A stretch of 64,000 bases of DNA from Tragulus kanchil (Eukaryota > Chordata > Mammalia > Artiodactyla > Tragulidae): the NCBI GenBank assembly GCA_022376925.1, contig JAIOJX010000032.1, positions 203,108,939-203,172,938 of the forward strand, written 5' to 3'. Positions 36,335 through 46,297 of the stretch are shown here, in pieces (the stretch's first letter is position 1; every line of letters starts with the position of its first letter). Position numbers and translations under genes: made by a program. The notes under the pieces are model-generated. The model was not told where the DNA came from and made no database searches. It was given only the letters and a program-made list of their open reading frames with translations.

Positions 36335-36490
36335 CCTTGCTTGGTTGGGGAGGAGGAGCGTAATGAGCGCAGTGATTGATGGGTCGTGACAGGTGGTCAC
36401 TGCACTAGTTAATGCCCTCACCGCTCAGGTCAATGGTGTCCTCTGAAGCCAGCCATCAGAACCCCCTGGCCCAGTGTCCCTTCTCTACCC

Positions 36491-37352
36491 CCCCGTCCTC
36501 CAGTACAGATTGTGCTCTCCCTTCTCCCTGGTTTTCTCCATGCTGAGCTGACCCACGTTCTTAGGGGACCATCTGTCCCCACGTGTGCACCCACCGATGA
36601 TAGCTGTGCTGGTTTTGACTTCGAGCACCAGGAGAGTCCAGGGGCTTCAGGGATGGTTTCTGGTCTCACAAGGCAAAATCTCCAGGGACAGGTGGTTTCG
36701 TCTTTTTGGTGGGCTGTCCATAGTGGATTGGCTCTCACCTTCCCCTGGTCCCAGAGGTGAAGGATGTTCCTTGTTGTCTAGACACCACTTTTTTTCACCC
36801 AAAATGTCCAAAACCAGGAAGGGGGGTCGGTGCATACATGTGTTCATATTGGCAGAGATGTCCCCCCGTATCTCTAGTTGGTTTTGTTTGTTTGTTCTGA
36901 TTTGATTCCCAAGGAAAATCTTTCCGAGGGGTTCCCCAGCCCCACTGCAGCAGACTTATCCTCCCATCTTCTTGACCAGAATCCAGAACCACACTCACCC
37001 CAAAGCAATCACTGTGGAGGAGAAATAGATAGCCATGATTGGTTTAAAATACCTTTACTCCCTGATGCTGGGGGAGAGGCTTACTCTTCCTGAGTACATC
37101 AATGTTCAAGGACAAACGAGCCGCGTCTATTACAGGAGGAAGCAGGGAAGGCTGTTGGGTGAGCAGCCAGCAGTACAGCCACACCTGGGCTGACCATCGG
37201 CCAGGCGGGGCGACTGGCCACCCAAGGAGGCGAGCAGGGAAGGGTCACCATCCGTAGGACTGTAAACACAGTGCAAAGCGAACGCTAACCTGGGCTACTT
37301 TTTGCCCTTACAAAATGTTGAAACAATGTCAGTGATAAAACACTCCTCCCAG
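36491..37352. other. Unique sequence, nothing recognised
   Basis: Overlapping frames of 60-106 codons on both strands. No protein family, splice structure or repeat could be supported. Confidence 0.45.
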
Positions 37353-37690
37353 GGGCTTCCCCGGTGGCTCAGTGGTAAAGAATCCGCTTGCCAATGCAAG
37401 AGACACTGGTTCGACCCCTGATCCGGGCAACTAAGCTCATGAGCCACAAGTATGGAGTCGTGTTCTAGAGCCTAGGAGCCACTACTATGGAGCGCATGTG
37501 CCACAACTATTGAAGCCCATGAGCCCTAGAGCCTGAGTTCCACAACAAGAGAAGTCACCACAACACAACAAGAAGCCTGCTCTCCTTATCTAGAGAGTAG
37601 CCTCCCACCCCACTGCCTGCAACTAGAGAGGAGCCCGTGGCAGCAGTGAAAATCCAGAATAGCCAAAACAAACAAACAAACAACCAAACC
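37353..37690 (+). mobile_element. CHR-type SINE with (CAAA)n tail
   Basis: Head 'gggcttccccggtggctcag', box B-like 'ggttcgacccctga', long body and a tail of CAAA units ending near 37685. The similar flanks 'cactcctcccagg' (left) and 'cactcccagg' (right) look like an imperfect target-site duplication. Confidence 0.88.
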
Positions 37691-37696
37691 ACTCCC

Positions 37697-37832
37697 AGGA
37701 CTTCCCTGCAGTCTAGTGGTTAAGACTGTGTGTCCCCAGAGTAGGGAGTGCGGGTTCGATCCCTGGTCAAGAAATTAAGACCCTGCATGCCATGTGACAT
37801 GGCCCCCCCACCCCGCCAAAATAATAATAATA
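37697..37832 (+). mobile_element. Second tRNA-Glu-type SINE, immediately adjacent
   Basis: 'gacttccctgcagtctagtg', 'ggttcgatccctggtc' and 'ccctgcatgccatgtgac', with an (AAT)n tail at 37819-37835. It is a shorter SINE class than its neighbour. Confidence 0.8.
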
Positions 37833-38020
37833 ACCATTGCAGTTGCTGTTGAGTTTTAATAATGTATGCAAGCTTCAAAATAGCATATTCGTATTACTTA
37901 TTCTTCAATACTAACTGCCTTCCACGCGAAGGTTACAAGTCAGTTACACACTCAAAAACTCAGCTCCCCTTAGCTCTATGGACGTTTCTTTTTTTCCCCT
38001 TGTTTCACGTGTCCATTCTT

Positions 38021-38752
38021 TTTTTTTTCTTTATTTTAAAGATTTTACAGAGTTTTGTTGTTCACCAATATGTATGTTCCCAGATCATTCATATGCATAT
38101 CCCTGAACCCTCCCCGCACCCAGCTCCCCTCCTTCCCACCCCTCCAGACCATCGCCCCAAGTGATTGTAGGTACTCCTATTCCCTTAGCACAATGACAAT
38201 AGCTATCTTTTCCACACATGACAGTATAGGTTTCCATGTTACTGTCTCCATGCCTCCCCCTCCCTATTTCTTCCCCACAATGTCCATGTCTATGCTCTGT
38301 CTGTTTTTCCATGAGTTCACTGTGTGTGTTATCAAAACCGTCCTACTAGATTCCATATACGTGTGTTAGTATGCTGTATTTGTCTTTTTCTTTTTGACTT
38401 ACTTCACTTTTTATGATAGGTTCTAGAGCTAGCCACCTCATTAGGACTGAGTCTTCTGCATTTCTTTTAACAGCTGAGTAGTATTCCATTGTATATATGT
38501 ACCAGAGCTTCTGTATCCATTCATTCGTCAATGGACATCTAGGTTGCTTCCATGTTCTGGCTATTGTGTAGAGAGCTGCAATGAACATTGGGGTACAGGT
38601 GCCTCTTTCAGTTTTGATTTCATCAGGATATAGGCCTAATAGTGGGATTTCTGGGTCATAGGGTGCTTCTATTTTTAGTTTTTTAAGGAATCTCCATATT
38701 GTCTTCCATAGAGGTTGTATCAATTTACATTCCCACCAGCAATGCAAGAGGG
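38021..38752 (-). mobile_element. 5'-truncated L1 insertion with perfect 17-bp target-site duplication
   Basis: The minus strand encodes the C-terminal end of L1 ORF2 (133 codons open at 38346-38747, with the characteristic MFIAALYTIA and IYTMEYYSAVK segments), followed by a 3' UTR and a poly(A) tail seen as the T run at 38021-38029. The direct repeat 'ttcacgtgtccattctt' flanks it at 38004-38020 and 38753-38769. The RT domain is absent, so it cannot move by itself. Confidence 0.95.
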
Positions 38753-38769
38753 TTCACGTGTCCATTCTT

Positions 38770-39767
38770 AAAACCACAGCATGGCTGGAGCTCACTTAAG
38801 ACCTGTCTGTGTCTTGGCCCCTGTGGTACTTACTAAACACATCCTTGTGTTTAAGTGGTAAATTCAAAGTAAACAGTGATGGCACAGTGATTCCAGAGAC
38901 AGGGAAAGAACTCGACTTACTTCAGTCTTGTTGTTCTATGTGAGATTTTTATTTGCATTTAAAATTTAAAACAGTGAAACCATGGAACTGGAAGATGTGA
39001 CATTTGTAAGCTCAAATATTAGTTTTTACAAGAAGAATCTTACTGAGTTTGAATAATATCTTTAGCATTGAAATGTGTTCATGGTTTTGAAGTGTTTATT
39101 TTTAGATTAATCAACAGTCAGGAAAATAATGATTATTATTAATGACTACATGATTATTTCTCAGTATAAACTGGTTGTAGAGGACAGCGGATCCAGGTAT
39201 CAAATATTCAGGGTCTGTCCACCCTATTGTCTGTTGTTCTGTCTCTACCCCCCCACCCCCACCCCCCAGCTGGGCTGGCGATCCTGAGAAACAGAGAAAG
39301 GTGATGGGCCACATTTCCCTAGGGTGTCTTTAAGGGAACTCATCTCCAAATAGGTCAGCAGTAACCATCCCTGAGCCCACAAGATACCCATACAGTCCCT
39401 AGCACCTTCAGCATGTCTCCCTCTACTCTTTCTCCAGCTGAATAATTCTGCCTGTTATGCAATACCAGCAATAGAAAGAGAAATTCTATTTCTTATACAT
39501 GATAGGATTGATTCTTTGTTTGGGTCTGTCACTGATAACGGTGGCATTTTCATTTTCTCCTCTTTTTCCATTGTTCATTGAAGAACACCAACTCTGATAT
39601 GACTCTTCACTGAGAGGGGGTGGAAAAGGGTAAGTAGGAGGGACTATTGACCAGGCATCACTCTATGCTGGGCCCTCAGCCCTGTTCTGCTCTAACTCAA
39701 GGTCACCAAGCCCACTTTGCATCTGAGCTGGGTGTCAGAGCTCTCATGCTACCTTTTGAGGAGGACA
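38770..39767. other. Unique AT-rich sequence
   Basis: No gene is recognised. A C-rich simple stretch (runs of C with A) lies at about 39247-39269. Confidence 0.45.
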
Positions 39768-39890
39768 TGTCATCCCACTCCCATATTCTTCCCTGGACAG
39801 TCCCATGGACAGAGGAGCCTGGTGGGCTGGAATCCACGGGGTCAGTCGCAAAGAGTTGGATACAACTGACGTGACTGAGCACGCGTGTAC
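39768..39890 (+). mobile_element. Bov-tA-type SINE, 3' half
   Basis: 'tattcttccctggacagtcc', 'acagaggagcctggtgggct' and 'gcaaagagttggatacaact' are SINE body and tail sequences. The head is missing. Confidence 0.85.
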
Positions 39891-39904
39891 AGCTGATGAA
39901 CAAT

Positions 39905-40015
39905 GCTGGGATAGTTCAGGTGAACAGAAAAGGGACTCACCCATACATACATGTGTATCTATTCTCCCCCAAACTCCCCTCCCATCTAGGCTGCCACAAA
40001 ACTTTGAGCTGAGTG
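39905..40015 (+). repeat. Ruminant interspersed repeat fragment, probably L1 3'-UTR related
   Basis: 'gttcaggtgaacagaaaagg' followed by 'tctattctcccccaaactcc' resembles, on the opposite strand, 41560-41660. I recognise the motif as common in ruminant DNA but am unsure of the family. Confidence 0.45.
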
Positions 40016-40854
40016 CCAAGTGGTAAATTTTAATTTTCTGTGACTTGGAAAAGGTGAAGGGCAACCAGAAGAAGACAGAGGGAGTGGTGAAAAGAAAGAC
40101 GATCTACTGCCGAGCCCCTCATTGGCCCCTCTAGGGTCCGTTTGCCTGGTTGGAGCAGGTTCAAATGGGCAGCAATTCTGAAGCCACCTGGGGGTATGCG
40201 AATGGCTTCTGCCAACACCCAGGATATGAGGAAGGCCCCCTCTGGAGGGAGAATAAATTCCGAATAAAACAAGGAGGGCTCCTTACCCCATACTCCCTCC
40301 CCTTCCAGTCTAAAAGATCACTATAAGATCAAACAGGTAGTTTTGTTTTCCTGTTTTCTTCCAACGTCCACCAATGCATACACCTCTTTGTTCCTTGAAT
40401 CCGAGCTACCCTAGCCATTCCATCAAGGAGACCCACTTCTTGTCCCATTATCAAAGGACAGGCAAAAAAAAAAAAAAGAGAAGAGGATAGGCAGAGGATG
40501 GGTCTCTATATACAGAGGCTTAGTTCCTTGGAAACTCTTCACTGACAGCCAGTATGAGGGTTCACAGGAGAGGGACTTGCCCATAAGCAGGAATGATTTT
40601 GCCTATGGGATCTCAAAAGCATCATTTAAAACTGGTTTTCCAACTGTAAAAAGAGCCCCAAGAGTCTTTCATGGGAGAGAACTGTCTGCAGAACTGTTAT
40701 ATAAAGCAGCAAAAAGTAGCTGTTCTGTTTGATAAGCTGGTCCCACTCTCAGTCCTTCAGTAACACCTCCAGAAAGTCCACGAACCACTTCTGTGGAACC
40801 TCCGAGTCCCCTTGAAGCATTCTTTGACAAAACAATATCTCTAAAATCAGCATT
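40016..40854. other. Unique sequence, nothing recognised
   Basis: Contains an A run at 40465-40477. No gene or named repeat is supported. Confidence 0.4.
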
Positions 40855-41740
40855 CTCTCCCCTTGTATACTGTTGGTAGGAATGTAAATTGATATAGCCA
40901 GTATGGAGGTTCCTTAAAAAACTAAAAATACAACTACCCTATGACCCTGTATCCCATTCCTGGGGATATATCTGAAGAAAAATATGATCTGAAAGGATAC
41001 ATATACCTCATTACTCATTGAAACCTTCTTTACAATGGCCAAGACATGGAAGCAACCTAAACGTCAATCAACAGAGGAATGGGTAAAGAAGATATGTACA
41101 TCTCTGCAATGGAATATTACTCAGCCATTAAAAAGAATGGAATGATTTGCCATCTGTAGCAACGTGAATGGACCTAGAGATGGTCAGACTGAGTGAATAA
41201 GACAGACACAAAAAGAGAAATAGTGCATGGCATCTCTTATATGTAGGATCTAAAGAGAAATTGTACAAATGAACTTATTACAAAATAGACTCACCGACTG
41301 AGAGAACCAACTTATGGTTGCCAGGAAGAAGGATGGAGGAAGGGATAACCAGGGGATTTGGGACTGACATGTACACACTCTAAAATGGATAACTTACAAA
41401 GACTTACTCTATAGCCTATGGAACTCTGCTTAATAGTACATGGCAGCCACTGCATTGCAGGCAGATTTTTCACCACTGAGCCACTGGGGAAGCAACTTCA
41501 TACCATACTTGAGTTGAAACCCACCTGTTCATCATGACACTGTTTGAGAACCAGTCATGGCTCTGTACACATATAGTACATGGGTACCTGTCCCGTACCC
41601 ATGAGGGGAAAGAGGTTTCAGGAAGAATGGAGACACATCTATGTAGGGCTGAGTCCCATTGCTGTTCACCTGAAACTATCACAACATTGTTAATGGGCTA
41701 CACCCCAATAGAAATTTTTAAAAGTCCTATAAAAAGAACA
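40855..41740 (+). mobile_element. L1 3' region, interrupted
   Basis: From 40855 to about 41435 it follows the end of L1 ORF2 (decayed) and the 3' UTR ('aatggaatattactcagcca' at 41107, 'gaatggacctagagatgg' at 41166). The L1 3' end resumes at about 41655 ('cacctgaaactatcacaaca') to the A-rich tail at 41715. The intervening 220 bases are foreign to it and include an inverted copy of downstream sequence. Confidence 0.85.
41446..41491 (-). mobile_element. Bov-tA SINE head, part of the inverted arm
   Basis: 'tgagccactggggaagc' (41477-41493) and 'tgcattgcaggcagattttt' (41451-41470) are a reverse-strand SINE head only. It pairs with the head of the SINE at 42083. Confidence 0.75.
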
Positions 41741-42116
41741 GAAAAGGCTATATTAAGAAATAAGTGTTCTCTAAATAGCACTGGATCAACCAACCAATAA
41801 ATAAATACAACAAGAAACATCGCTACTACAAATCAGACCCACGCCTAGAACGGCATCCCCCTTTGGAGGGCACGTTAGAGGAAAAGGACAACCTGCCTAA
41901 ACCCTTCGCTTTTTCATATCAATGTCCTGTGCCACTCAGAATGAGAGCAACCCCGCTTAGGTGGCTGGCCTTGCAGCACATGTGAGCGAGACCAAAGTTG
42001 TCATCCTAGGTACTACAGCTGTCTGGTTCGCAAACAGTGTCATGATGAACAGGTGGATTTCAAATCAGGTATGGTATGAAGATGCTTCCCCAGTGGCTCA
42101 GCTGTAAAGAATCTGC
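41461..42116. repeat. Diverged inverted repeat, arms of 92 bases
   Basis: The arms 41461-41552 and 42025-42116 are reverse complements with about 8 mismatches and no gap, separated by 472 bases. Each arm contains a Bov-tA SINE head plus about 55 bases of its 5' flank (e.g. 'aacagtgtcatgatgaacag' at 42033). The left arm sits inside the L1 3' region. Unlike blocks A-P, the copies are diverged and inverted. Confidence 0.9.
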
Positions 42117-42305
42117 CCACAGAGCAGGAGACGCATGAGAGGTGGGTTCAATCCCTGGGTTGGGAAGATCCCCTGGAGGAATAAATGGCTACCCACTCCA
42201 GCATTCCTGCTGGGAAAATTCCGTGAACAGAGGAGCCTGGCGGGCTACAGACAGTCCATAGGGTTCCAAAGAGTCGGGCATGACTGAGGAACTGAGCACA
42301 CAAAC
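42083..42305 (+). mobile_element. Bov-tA-type SINE
   Basis: Full-length: head 'gcttccccagtggctcag', box B-like 'ggttcaatccctggg', 'ttccgtgaacagaggagcct' and tail 'gggcatgactgaggaactga'. Near-identical flanks 'tggtatgaag' (42072) and 'tggcatgaag' (42308) suggest a target-site duplication. Confidence 0.9.
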
Positions 42306-42528
42306 ACGTGGCATGAAGTCTGTTGCTAGGAACGTTAATACTGGTCAAGTCTCCAAATTTGTGAGCATTTAGTACTTAGCATTATTAAATGGTACTTAAT
42401 AATATCTCTTTCGTTTACTTGTGTGGGAAGTGCTTTTTTGAGGAAGAACAAAAGGTGTGAATTAAGATACAGCTAATGCTTTGTGAATTACAAGGAACAC
42501 TCTGAAGCTGATGGAAAACAGTCTCCAG

Positions 42529-44707
42529 GTGAATGTCCCCTGCCCTCTGGGTCAGGGAGACACAGTTAAGAAGAGTTGGTCTTTGGCATCTAGCCAACCT
42601 CAGCTCAAACTCTCACTCTGCCCTTCATTAGCTCCATGATCGTGGGGCAACACGCAACCCCCCGGACCACGCTTCCTTTGTCTTTAAAAGGATCTGTTGC
42701 CTAGCAGTGTGGGTGCTCTTTGCACAGAAGTTGGCACACAATCTGTGACCAATAGACCCTGGCTCCACCCTGTCCTTTCCCGAATGGAGGTCCTGATCTC
42801 AGCTCTCCCTCTCAGAGAGACCTTCTCTCTGAGAACACACCCCCTGTCCAAATTGTATTCAGCTCTCCAGAAAAGAGAACAACTGAGCTAACCCCACCTT
42901 CGTTATCCATCCTTTCCGTGGGGTGCCCACACAGCCCACCCTGGCATCCCTCCTCCCCAGCCACAGCTGCAGACAGTTCCAGGTCGGGGCAGGGTGACGG
43001 GGTGCCCACCAGCTCTGCCCTCGCAGGAACTCATGCTCTCCACCGGGGTCTCCATCCACGCATCTGTGTATAAGCCATGGGGCTTTGGGCAGACCATGGG
43101 GACAGTGAGCCTACTGAGCTCGAAGGGCAGTTCTGAGGCTGAACTGAGACAAGGCACACACAGCTCTCAGCATCGTGCCTTGCCCTCGGGTCGTGCCTCA
43201 ATAACTGTTCATTGTGTTTTCATCTCCTAAAAAAGGCTCTCGCTTGAGTTTAAAGATAAAACACCGGGCATTTTCATTTGTGCATCCCTCATTTTCGAAT
43301 GCTTTTGCCTCTATGTCCCTTTCACATCTGGCAACACCAATACCAGCTCTGGCTAGAGTTTTTGGAACACATCAATAAGGCCAGTGAAAATCAATTCCTT
43401 CTGCACAGAGCCAAGTGCCAGATGACCGGAGACACTGACATCTTCTGGTGGGGTAGAATTATGATCAGCAAGACCTGACACCAGCTTTGGTTTTGCAGAA
43501 GGAAGACTATGCCTCCATACTCACGGCCCGCCCCAATCACTGTGCTTGGGATTCCAGAGGGTTATCTTAGGTGAGTAATTCTAAAAGTCGTAGACTAGAT
43601 GAATTAAGAACACTAAGTTTGATCAAGGAACATCTGCTATGACAGCCGTGAATGTCCCCTGCCCTCTGGGTCAGGGAGACACAGTTAAGAAGAGTTGGTC
43701 TTTGGCATCTAGCCAACCTCAGCTCAAACTCTCACTCTGCCCTTCATTAGCTCCATGATCGTGGGGCAACACGCAACCCCCCGGACCACGCTTCCTTTGT
43801 CTTTAAAAGGATCTGTTGCCTAGCAGTGTGGGTGCTCTTTGCACAGAAGTTGGCACACAATCTGTGACCAATAGACCCTGGCTCCACCCTGTCCTTTCCC
43901 GAATGGAGGTCCTGATCTCAGCTCTCCCTCTCAGAGAGACCTTCTCTCTGAGAACACACCCCCTGTCCAAATTGTATTCAGCTCTCCAAAAAAGAGAACA
44001 ACTGAGCTAACCCCACCTTCGTTATCCATCCTTTCCGTGGGGTGCCCACACAGCCCACCCTGGCATCCCTCCTCCCCAGCCACAGCTGCAGACAGTTCAG
44101 GTCGGGGCAGGGTGACGGGTGCCCACCAGCTCTGCCCTCGGAGGAACTCATGCGCTCCACCGGGGTCTCCATCCACGCATCTGTGTATAAGCCATGGGGC
44201 TTTGGGCAGACCATGGGGACAGTGAGCCTACTGAGCTCGAAGGGCAGTTCTGAGGCTGAACTGAGACAAGGCACACACAGCTCTCAGCATCGTGCCTTGC
44301 CCTCGGGTCGTGCCTCAATAACTGTTCATTGTGTTTTCATCTCCTAAAAAAGGCTCTCGCTTGAGTTTAAAGATAAAACACCGGGCATTTTCATTTGTGC
44401 ATCCCTCATTTTCGAATGCTTTTGCCTCTATGTCCCTTTCACATCTGGCAACACCAATACCAGCTCTGGCTAGAGTTTTTGGAACACATCAATAAGGCCA
44501 GTGAAAATCAATTCCTTCTGCACAGAGCCAAGTGCCAGATGACCGGAGACACTGACATCTTCTGGTGGGGTAGAATTATGATCAGCAAGACCTGACACCA
44601 GCTTTGGTTTTGCAGAAGGAAGACTATGCCTCCATACTCACGGCCCGCCCCAATCACTGTGCTTGGGATTCCAGAGGGTTATCTTAGGTGAGTAATTCTA
44701 AAAGTCG
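42529..44707. repeat. Direct duplication L (42529-43590 = 43648-44707, offset 1119-1117)
   Basis: Small differences, including 'tccagaaaag' vs 'tccaaaaaag', 'ttccaggtcgg' vs 'ttcaggtcgg', and G/C changes near 43025/44141. The 57-base filler 43591-43647 follows the 77 bases before 42529 with many deletions (shared 'gaattaag', 'caaggaaca', 'acag'). The unit holds a MIR at 42565-42700. Confidence 0.95.
42565..42700 (+). repeat. MIR fragment
   Basis: 'aacctcagctcaaactctca' then 'cattagctccatgatcgtgg' fits plus-strand MIR. It is repeated at 43684-43819 through duplication L. Confidence 0.55.
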
Positions 44708-44875
44708 GTTCCACAGACTAGCAGCATCACCATCACCTGGCACTTGTTAGAAATGCAGATTCCTGGGCCCACCCCAGACTGGTGGGATCCAACAATCTGT
44801 GTTAACAAGCAGTCAAGTCATCCAGAAGATTCGAATGCAGGCTCCCGTTTGGAAACCACAACTCAGATGTCACAA
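44708..44875 (+). mobile_element. MER5-type hAT-Charlie DNA transposon fossil
   Basis: 'gcatcaccatcacctggcac', 'ttgttagaaatgcagattcc' and 'tgggcccaccccagactg' occur in the order of the MER5 group of non-autonomous hAT elements. No coding capacity. Confidence 0.8.
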
Positions 44876-45032
44876 AGATTAGGTACTGTTTGTTCTTAAA
44901 TCTATTTTTCTGCCATCCAGGACTTTGGCTTCCAACAGTCCCAAGGAAAAGGACTTTTAAACCCATCATTACTAATTTTTAACAGGAGGACTTTTAGAGG
45001 AAAAAGAAAACCCCTACTAACTGTTTGGGTGC

Positions 45033-45190
45033 AGTTCAGTCCGGTCACTCAGTTATCCGACTCTTTGCGACCCCATGGGCTGTAGCACACCAAGCTTCCC
45101 TGTCCTTCGCCATCTCCCAGAGCTTGCTGAAACTCAGGTCCATGAGTTGGTGATGCCATCCAATCATCTTGTCCTCTTTTGTCCTCTCTA
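45033..45190 (-). mobile_element. BovB LINE 3' end
   Basis: The reverse complement encodes the last part of the BovB ORF, near the tail shared with Bov-tA ('gttatccgactctttgcgac' at 45052, 'gttggtgatgccatccaatc' at 45146). 5' truncated. Confidence 0.85.
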
Positions 45191-45239
45191 AGTGTGTGCA
45201 ATTAAACATGAGGTGGTCACCCTTTCTGGTTTTTTTAAA

Positions 45240-45563
45240 TTATTATTATTTTTTTATTTTTATTTTTTTGCAGGGGACGGGTTGGGGGAGGGAGGGGGGT
45301 GGGCGGGCCACTTCTATTGGTCTTTCATTTATCTGTTTTCATCCATCTTTGTTCTTTGGCCCGTGTGGGCCTCCCATCGCAGTGGCCTCTGTTGTCGCAG
45401 AGCACTGGCTCTGGGCGCATGTGCTCCAGAGCTCCGGCTCGGTAATTGGACACATGGGTCCAGCCGCTCCGCGGCATGTGGGATCTTCCCAGGCCAGGGA
45501 TCGAACCGGTGCCCCTTGCACTGCAAGGCGGTGTCCCTACCCACTGGACCACCAGGGAAGCCC
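45240..45563 (-). mobile_element. CHR-type SINE with G-rich 3' cassette
   Basis: Inverted SINE: T-rich tail 45240-45270, G-rich stretch 45273-45307 (seven runs of three or more G), then the body and a head ending 'ccaccagggaagccc' at 45563. The G-rich part has a counterpart in the element at 55950-56255 but not in those at 3878, 15603 or 24267, which suggests a distinct subtype. Confidence 0.88.
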
Positions 45564-45970
45564 TCTGTTTTTTAATATATATTTTTTTCTCTTATTTTTC
45601 AACTTCTGTATACATACAGAAGTGTTCACATATCCTAAGGGTACATTACTTGGAATGTTCATAAAATGAATACATCTATGTACCCACCCCTAGATCCAGA
45701 CCTAGAACACTGTCAGCAGCCCTGAAACCCCCTTTCTGGTCACCCTCCTTGCCTCATTCATTATTTTATTTTCACTGTAGGAGTATTTCAACCAAAGAAA
45801 ATAATTTTTAAAGTAAGTCATCACCTCAATCACCACCTACGTCCGGAATTATGACAGTTTTGCTCATTTCTTTCGGCACATACATTTTATATAGTTTTAT
45901 ATTTTAGTTACAAGGTACACATGTTCCCAGTTGATACATACTCTTCATAAGCATCATTTGAAAAGATCCC

Positions 45971-46150
45971 AGGGGCTTCCCTGGTGGCCTAGTGGTTAAG
46001 AATCTGCCTTCCAATGCAGGGGACATGGGTTCAATCCCTGGTCAGGGAAGTAAGAGTCCATATGCCACAGAGCAACTAAGACCATCTACTGCAATGGGAG
46101 ATCTCACGAACCACAGCTAAGAACCACCGCAAACAAATAAGTAATCAAAA
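45971..46150 (+). mobile_element. tRNA-Glu/CHR-type SINE
   Basis: 'gggcttccctggtggcctag', 'ggttaagaatctgccttcca', box B-like 'ggttcaatccctggtc' and tail 'gaaccaccgcaaacaaat'. A duplicate lies at 47059-47238 (block M). Confidence 0.88.
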
Positions 46151-46198
46151 GAATTCCATATAATGCCATTACATCAAAGTCTCCATTCATCCATCTTT

Positions 46199-46297
46199 TT
46201 TTTTTTTTTTTTTTAGGTAAGAAATGGGTTTATTCAGAGTCAGAGAAAGTACACTCCACAGACAGAGTGTGGGCCATGGCAGAGCAAATCCAGTGGC
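46199..46297 (-). mobile_element. Short polyadenylated retrocopy with 16-bp target-site duplication
   Basis: Read on the minus strand, about 80 bases end with 'gaataaaccc', about 15 more bases and a run of 16-18 A. The direct repeats 'ccattcatccatcttt' at 46183-46198 and 46298-46313 mark L1-type insertion. The source transcript is unknown; an LTR-derived or cellular 3' UTR are both possible. A second copy at 47287-47385 comes from block M. Confidence 0.75.

Larger units (their letters stand above)
34300..36490. repeat. Direct duplication K (34300-35394 = 35395-36490, period 1095-1096)
   Basis: Head-to-tail with no filler, joined at a C run. Differences are 'gcctcacctcc' vs 'gcctcaactcc' and homopolymer lengths in 'gtcccacccctttt' vs 'gtccccccccttttt'. 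Each copy includes a Bov-tA SINE. Confidence 0.95.

Noticed and set aside
45602..45623. 10-bp hairpin 'acttctgtat' / 'atacagaagt'
   Set aside because: Short and AT-rich, with a 2-base loop that is sterically poor. It is likely chance, and repeated at 46690 only through block M.
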